From Bin5 sp965208965 (GTDB taxonomy: Bacteria > Chloroflexota > Anaerolineae > Caldilineales > Caldilineaceae): 64,000 nt of DNA. A model generated the notes under the pieces. That model was given only the letters and a program-made list of their open reading frames with translations. It ran no database searches and had not been told where the DNA came from. The stretch is from contig OZ242384.1 of assembly GCA_965208965.1 (NCBI GenBank), positions 3,844,001 to 3,908,000 on the forward strand, in the 5' to 3' direction. Below are positions 60,079 through 64,000 of this stretch, piece after piece. The position numbers and the translations under genes are program-made. How positions within the stretch are numbered: position 1 is the first letter of the stretch; every line of letters starts with the position of its first letter.

Positions 60079-61438
60079 CGGCGATACAACCTGGAATTTC
60101 TCCGTCAGTTTGTGGGACATCACTTTCATCACTTTGGGTCTCAGTTTCATTTCCAGAGAGACTGTGATTCCGGTTCTGGTGAGCCAGTTGACCGACTCCA
60201 AGCTGGTCATCGGACTGGTTCCGGCGATGTGGTCCCTCGGCCTTTACCTTCCTCAACTGTTGACAGCAAACTGGGCGGAAAGCATGCCCTACAAGAAGCC
60301 GTTCGTGATGGTAATCGGCTTCTTCCTGGAGCGGCTGCCTTATCTTTTGATCGGCCTGGCTGTTCTCTTCTTTGCAGTCGAAAGACCTGTCGTCGCACTA
60401 GTCGCAGTCCTGTCCGGCATTGGCCTGGCTTCGTCAGGCGCCGGACTGGGGACTCCTCCCTGGCTGGACATGATCGCGAAAGTGATTCCTGTACGGCGAC
60501 GCGGCATCTGGCTGGGACTGGGCCACGGGCTCGGTCAGTTGATGGGGGTAGTTGGCGCCTATTTCGTCGGACGGATTCTGATCAGTCGCGCGTTTCCGGG
60601 CAATTATGCCCTTCTATTCTTTATTGCATTTGCATTGGTGGTTGTATCCTGGGTGGGACTTGCACTCACGCGTGAGCCTGTCAGCGAGGTTACGAGAAAG
60701 GCGGTTCCCCTCTTCCGTTACCTGGGCCGGGTGTCGAAGGTGTTGAAGCGAGACATCAACTACCGCCGCTACCTGATCAGCAAGTCATTGGTGAATCTGG
60801 GCGGGATGAGCGCCGGATTCTTCGCCGTCTTCGGCACGGAGATGTTTACTCTTGACGGTCGCGGGGTTGGCCTGCTGACCGCAGTGCTAGTTGGAACGCA
60901 GGCCATACTCAATCCGCTGTGCGGACTGCTGGCTGACCGGGTTGGGCACAAGTCGGTGTTGGCGGGGGCGGCGTTCTTTGTCGCGCTAGCACCGCTCAGC
61001 GCGCTGGTTGTCGGTCGCGGAGTCTCGGCGGAGCCGGTGGCCGACGGCGGATTCCTGGCTTATGCTAGTGGCACTGTGCCGATTGGTCTGGTAGTCACTT
61101 TCGTATTTCTCGGGACCTTTCTGGCTGCGGACCACACCTCTTCGCTACCGATCATCCTGGAGTTCAGCGCGCCGGAGGACCGGCCGACGTATATCGGGCT
61201 TACAAATACCTTACTGGCGCCTGTCTTGATCTGCGCGCCGATACTGGGGGGTTGGCTGGCCGGGGCGGCAGGCTACACCGCCATGTTCAGCATTGCGCTG
61301 GCAGTTGGTTCAATCGCCCTGTTCTTGATGGTGTTTTGGGTGAAGGAGCCGAGGAGGACGACACCTCAGGACCTGATGGCGCGGGGTTTCCGGCCTTACT
61401 CAGACTCGGACGGGGCCGGCAACGATGGGGCGCAGTAA
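60065..61438 (+). CDS. MFS transporter, copy 1
   Basis: A 457-residue membrane protein with 12 predicted helices. IPVLVSQLTDSKLVIGLVPA, PYKKPFVMVIGFFLERLPYL and DMIAKVIPVRRRGIWLGLGH (an MFS loop 2-3-like motif region) are shared with copy 2. Residues 436-457 (DLMARGFRPYSDSDGAGNDG) derive from the dioxygenase tail by duplication and are absent from copy 2. Cargo unknown; it may import or export the substrate or product of the dioxygenases. Overlaps the previous gene by 14 bases. Confidence 0.88.
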   Translation: MGRSSGDTTWNFSVSLWDITFITLGLSFISRETVIPVLVSQLTDSKLVIGLVPAMWSLGLYLPQLLTANWAESMPYKKPFVMVIGFFLERLPYLLIGLAVLFFAVERPVVALVAVLSGIGLASSGAGLGTPPWLDMIAKVIPVRRRGIWLGLGHGLGQLMGVVGAYFVGRILISRAFPGNYALLFFIAFALVVVSWVGLALTREPVSEVTRKAVPLFRYLGRVSKVLKRDINYRRYLISKSLVNLGGMSAGFFAVFGTEMFTLDGRGVGLLTAVLVGTQAILNPLCGLLADRVGHKSVLAGAAFFVALAPLSALVVGRGVSAEPVADGGFLAYASGTVPIGLVVTFVFLGTFLAADHTSSLPIILEFSAPEDRPTYIGLTNTLLAPVLICAPILGGWLAGAAGYTAMFSIALAVGSIALFLMVFWVKEPRRTTPQDLMARGFRPYSDSDGAGNDGAQ

Positions 61439-62768
61439 CGACGATTCAAACTGGAATTTCTCCGTCAACCTGTGGGACATAGCCTTCATAACGCTGGGCC
61501 TCAGTATCATTTCCAGAGAGACCGTCATCCCGGTGCTGGTGAGCCAACTGACTGATTCCAAGTTGGCGATCGGCTTGGTGCCCGCGCTGTGGTCCCTCGG
61601 CTTCTACCTGCCCCAACTGCTTACGGCAAATTGGGCTGAAAGCATGCCCTACAAAAAGCCGTTCGTCATGATAATCAGCTCCTTGTGCGAGCGGCTGCCC
61701 TACTTTCTGATTGGTATAATCGTCCTCTTTTTTGCGCTTTCTGCGCCCTCTGCGGCGCTGATCGCGATTCTGGCAGGCGTTGCTCTGTCTTCTTCCGGCG
61801 CGGGCCTGGCAACGCCCGCGTGGCTGGATATGATCGCCAAGGTCATTCCTGTCCGCAGGCGCGGCATCTGGTTTGGTCTGGGCCATGGACTTGGGCAGCT
61901 GATGGGTGTGGCCGGCGCCTATTTTGTGGGACAGATTCTGGTCTCCCGCGCCTTTCCGACCAATTACGCGCTCCTGTTTTTCCTGGCTTTCACAATCATG
62001 ATGATTTCGTGGGGTGGGTTGGCCCTCACCAGAGAGCCGATCAGCGAAGTGACGAAGAAGGCGGCTCCTCTGCTCCACTACCTGGGACGGATCAAGCGTG
62101 TGCTGAAGCAGGACGCCAATTATCGACGCTACCTGATCAGTAAGTCCGTGGTAAATCTAGGTGGGATGAGCGCAGGTTTCTTTGCCGTCTTCGGGACGGA
62201 AATGTTCTCACTAGACGGGCGCGGCGTAGGCCTGCTGACGGCTGTTCTCGTTGGTACGCAGGCGGTACTCAATCCGACAAGTGGACTCTTGGCTGATCGG
62301 GTCGGCCATAAGACGGTGCTGGCGGCGGCGGCATTCTTTGTTGTACTTGCGCCGCTCAGTGCGCTCGTTTACGGCGGAACGGGGGCTGCAGGGCCAGAGG
62401 GCACCGCCCTCGCTTCGCCCTTTGTCTTGGGGACGGTGCCCATCGGTCTACTGCTCACCTTTGTTTTCCTCGGAACCTATCTGGCAGCAGATCACACTTC
62501 TTCTTTGCCCATCATACTCGAGTTCAGCCCGCCGGAGGACCGGCCCACGTATGTTGGGCTGACGAACACTGTTCTGGCGCCGATACTGATTGGCGCGCCG
62601 ATTCTGGGTGGCTGGCTGGCCGGCGCCGCGGGCTACCTTGTCATGTTCAGCGCGGCGCTGGTCGTCGGGACCGTTGGCCTGATTCTGATGGTGTTCTGGG
62701 TAAGGGAGCCGCGGCGGACGACGCCGCAGCGGGTGGAGGAGGACCAGCCGGTCAGGAATGCTCCATGA
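61425..62768 (+). CDS. MFS transporter, copy 2
   Basis: A 447-residue paralogue of copy 1, similar along the full length (first 35 residues almost the same, SNDDSNWNFSVNLWDIAFIT against SGDTTWNFSVSLWDITFIT). It starts 14 bases inside copy 1 in the same way as copy 1 does in the dioxygenase. It ends RTTPQRVEEDQPVRNAP and so lacks the GFRPYS tail. Last gene of the operon; the next gene is convergent. Confidence 0.88.
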   Translation: MGRSNDDSNWNFSVNLWDIAFITLGLSIISRETVIPVLVSQLTDSKLAIGLVPALWSLGFYLPQLLTANWAESMPYKKPFVMIISSLCERLPYFLIGIIVLFFALSAPSAALIAILAGVALSSSGAGLATPAWLDMIAKVIPVRRRGIWFGLGHGLGQLMGVAGAYFVGQILVSRAFPTNYALLFFLAFTIMMISWGGLALTREPISEVTKKAAPLLHYLGRIKRVLKQDANYRRYLISKSVVNLGGMSAGFFAVFGTEMFSLDGRGVGLLTAVLVGTQAVLNPTSGLLADRVGHKTVLAAAAFFVVLAPLSALVYGGTGAAGPEGTALASPFVLGTVPIGLLLTFVFLGTYLAADHTSSLPIILEFSPPEDRPTYVGLTNTVLAPILIGAPILGGWLAGAAGYLVMFSAALVVGTVGLILMVFWVREPRRTTPQRVEEDQPVRNAP

Positions 62769-62809
62769 ATTGAGCTCTTCCAGCTGCGTCAGCTTGGGCA
62801 ACTCAACAG

Positions 62810-63805
62810 TTACTTCGCTTCGCCAAGGCGTTCCAGCGCCATTACGACTACAAATCCCGCCACTGCAAGGCCCAGAGCAAAGAAGACCTCACCATTCCAA
62901 GCCGGCGGCAGATAGTTTCGTTGTACCGTCGGCAGGATTTCACCGTGGCGGTCGATAATCGAGGCGACCGTCTCTTTCCAAGGCCATATCTTACGCAGGC
63001 TTCCCGCCATCAGTCCGATAAGTACAGCGATGGTCAGGTCGTGGTAGCGTCTGAAAAGCCATGCCAGGACCTGTGCAAAGGTGACGATTCCGACCACCGC
63101 GCCGGCTCCGACTATGGCAAGACTGACGACATCGCGCTGGTTAACGGCGGCAAGTACGAACTGGTATTTTCCCAATAGGACGAGAATGAACGAGCCGGAG
63201 ATGCCCGGAAGTATCATGGCGCAGATTGCCAGCATGCCGCTGAGAAACAAGAACCAGGCCGACTCCGGCGTCTGCACGGGGACCGCACCGACCACGAACC
63301 AGGCGCCCACTGTGCCCGCTGTCAGGGCTGCCCAAAGGGGGACACTCCAGTTGTGAATCTGCTTGCGAACTATAACGATAGAGGCAAACACCAGCCCGAA
63401 GAAGAAGCTCCAGATCAGGACGGGGTGGTTCTTCAGAACCCATTCCAATCTCGAGGCGAGCGTCAGAACGGCGACCCCTATTCCGGCCAATACCGCGACC
63501 AGAAAACGGGCGTTGACTGCTTCGAGAGCCGCCAGGACATCCAGCCGCAGCAGGGCGCGCCAGAACGGCCTGCGCGCGCCGGCGCGAATGCTCATTACAA
63601 GCTCTTCGTAGATACCTAGTATGAAGGCCATGGTGCCGCCTGAGACGCCAGGCACGATGTCGGCGCAACCCATGGCAAAGCCGCGGGCGGCGAGTCCCAA
63701 ATACTCTCTCCTGGTCCTGCTGGGAGAAATCTGCGCCGGCGACGAATTTTCGGACTGAACAGCGTGTTCTTCCTGGCGCGACCTTTCCTGGAAATTCGCG
63801 GTCAT
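62810..63805 (-). CDS. DUF368 membrane protein, polyprenyl-phosphate translocase candidate (PopT-like)
   Basis: A 331-residue membrane protein with about eight helices. ARGFAMGCADIVPGVSGGTMAFILGIYEEL and MILPGISGSFILVLLGKY are the hallmark paired motifs of DUF368. Members (PopT) were recently shown to return undecaprenyl phosphate across the membrane, which aids cell envelope synthesis. The N-terminal 35 residues are polar. Starts at ATG 63805; the remaining 195 bases to the window end hold no gene I can support. Confidence 0.88.
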   Translation of the reverse strand: MTANFQERSRQEEHAVQSENSSPAQISPSRTRREYLGLAARGFAMGCADIVPGVSGGTMAFILGIYEELVMSIRAGARRPFWRALLRLDVLAALEAVNARFLVAVLAGIGVAVLTLASRLEWVLKNHPVLIWSFFFGLVFASIVIVRKQIHNWSVPLWAALTAGTVGAWFVVGAVPVQTPESAWFLFLSGMLAICAMILPGISGSFILVLLGKYQFVLAAVNQRDVVSLAIVGAGAVVGIVTFAQVLAWLFRRYHDLTIAVLIGLMAGSLRKIWPWKETVASIIDRHGEILPTVQRNYLPPAWNGEVFFALGLAVAGFVVVMALERLGEAK

Positions 63806-64000
63806 GTAGTGGCCTTGCTTTTAAGGTCATCAAGTAAATGCATCTGAGTCTGACTCTCGCGATTGTGTAAGTTTTCCCAGAGCAGTGCAAACTGGTGCGC
63901 ATGCCAGTGGAGTCCCGAAAACGACTGGCTGAGTGAGGGAGGACCGGCGCGCAAGGCTCTTCTGCAAACTGCTGACTGTGTCACAAACTGCCTGCAACTA

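Larger units (their letters stand above)
60013..62768 (+). repeat. 1360-bp tandem duplication covering the MFS genes
   Basis: Unit 1 runs from about 60013 to 61372 and unit 2 from about 61373 onwards to the end of the second MFS gene near 62732. Both units begin with a copy of the dioxygenase tail coding region (CTGATGG then GCGGATTCCGGCCTTACTCAG-type sequence), then the overlapping ATGGGGCGCAGTA start. The ATGs are exactly 1360 bases apart. Confidence 0.85.

Noticed and set aside
1..64000. CRISPR array, prophage or rRNA operon
   Set aside because: No regularly spaced repeats of CRISPR size, no phage structural or integrase genes and no rRNA-like sequence were seen.

Overview
This window looks like a chromosomal segment of a free-living or host-associated bacterium, most likely a Chloroflexota member of the Anaerolineae/Caldilineae type. 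That placement is an inference. It rests on the high-GC coding style, the mix of menaquinone biosynthesis (MenA), LCP-family, CpXC, DUF368 and PhyH-rich gene content, and the dispersed intergenic repeats. Only a phylogeny of LigA, GlgP or Zwf would settle it. No phage genes, CRISPR array or rRNA are visible. One tRNA, tRNA-Gly with anticodon CCC, lies on the minus strand at 17638-17709 behind a near-consensus promoter.

Layout. 1-2513: the end of a MaeB-type malic enzyme, a small ABM-fold monooxygenase and an SMP-30 lactonase. 2540-7050: a low-GC accessory island with a DNA methyltransferase that carries a C-terminal nuclease-like domain, a second nuclease-like gene, and a toxin-antitoxin cluster containing a VapC remnant. 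The island also has phased iteron-like repeats and is framed by imperfect direct repeats. 7054-13750: a lone 2-oxoacid dehydrogenase E1 beta, a NUDIX enzyme with a zinc tail, and a sugar-acid block (YjhG-type xylonate dehydratase, uronate-dehydrogenase-like enzyme, second SMP-30 lactonase). 13854-23682: an SLC13-type transporter, a BNR sialidase-like protein, tRNA-Gly, a DUF4268 nuclease-like protein, an M29 peptidase, a KtrB/TrkH potassium channel subunit, a histidine phosphatase and ThrH. 23728-27045: a ferric-type ABC importer without a binding protein. 27115-32694: Zwf, 6-phosphogluconolactonase and glucan phosphorylase, which link glycogen breakdown to the oxidative pentose phosphate route. 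32884-39350: an epimerase-like protein, membrane proteins, MenA, a CrtI-like gene with a large internal deletion, an IS66 transposase remnant fused to another gene, a hydrolase and a methyltransferase.

39428-49591, minus strand: an LCP protein, CinA, and a tightly overlapping five-gene operon PolX - SH3 membrane protein - LigA - TPR-like protein - CpXC protein. The PolX has lost its three polymerase aspartates but keeps its PHP nuclease ligands. 50145-55225: a MalK-type ATPase and a heterodimeric ABC exporter with one degenerate site. 55562-56857: a small cysteine-bearing ORF, a structured hairpin element and modular repeats shared with 16 kb.

56521-62768: the most distinctive unit. A strong promoter with tandem TGTCAAG boxes drives three PhyH-type dioxygenases (one fused to HEAT repeats) and two tandem MFS transporters. 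The two transporters arose by a 1360-bp duplication that also copied the tail of the upstream dioxygenase. The window ends with a DUF368 polyprenyl-phosphate translocase candidate.

The strongest candidates for something new are the PhyH/MFS operon, the PolX-LigA operon, and the restriction/toxin island with a swapped recognition domain.
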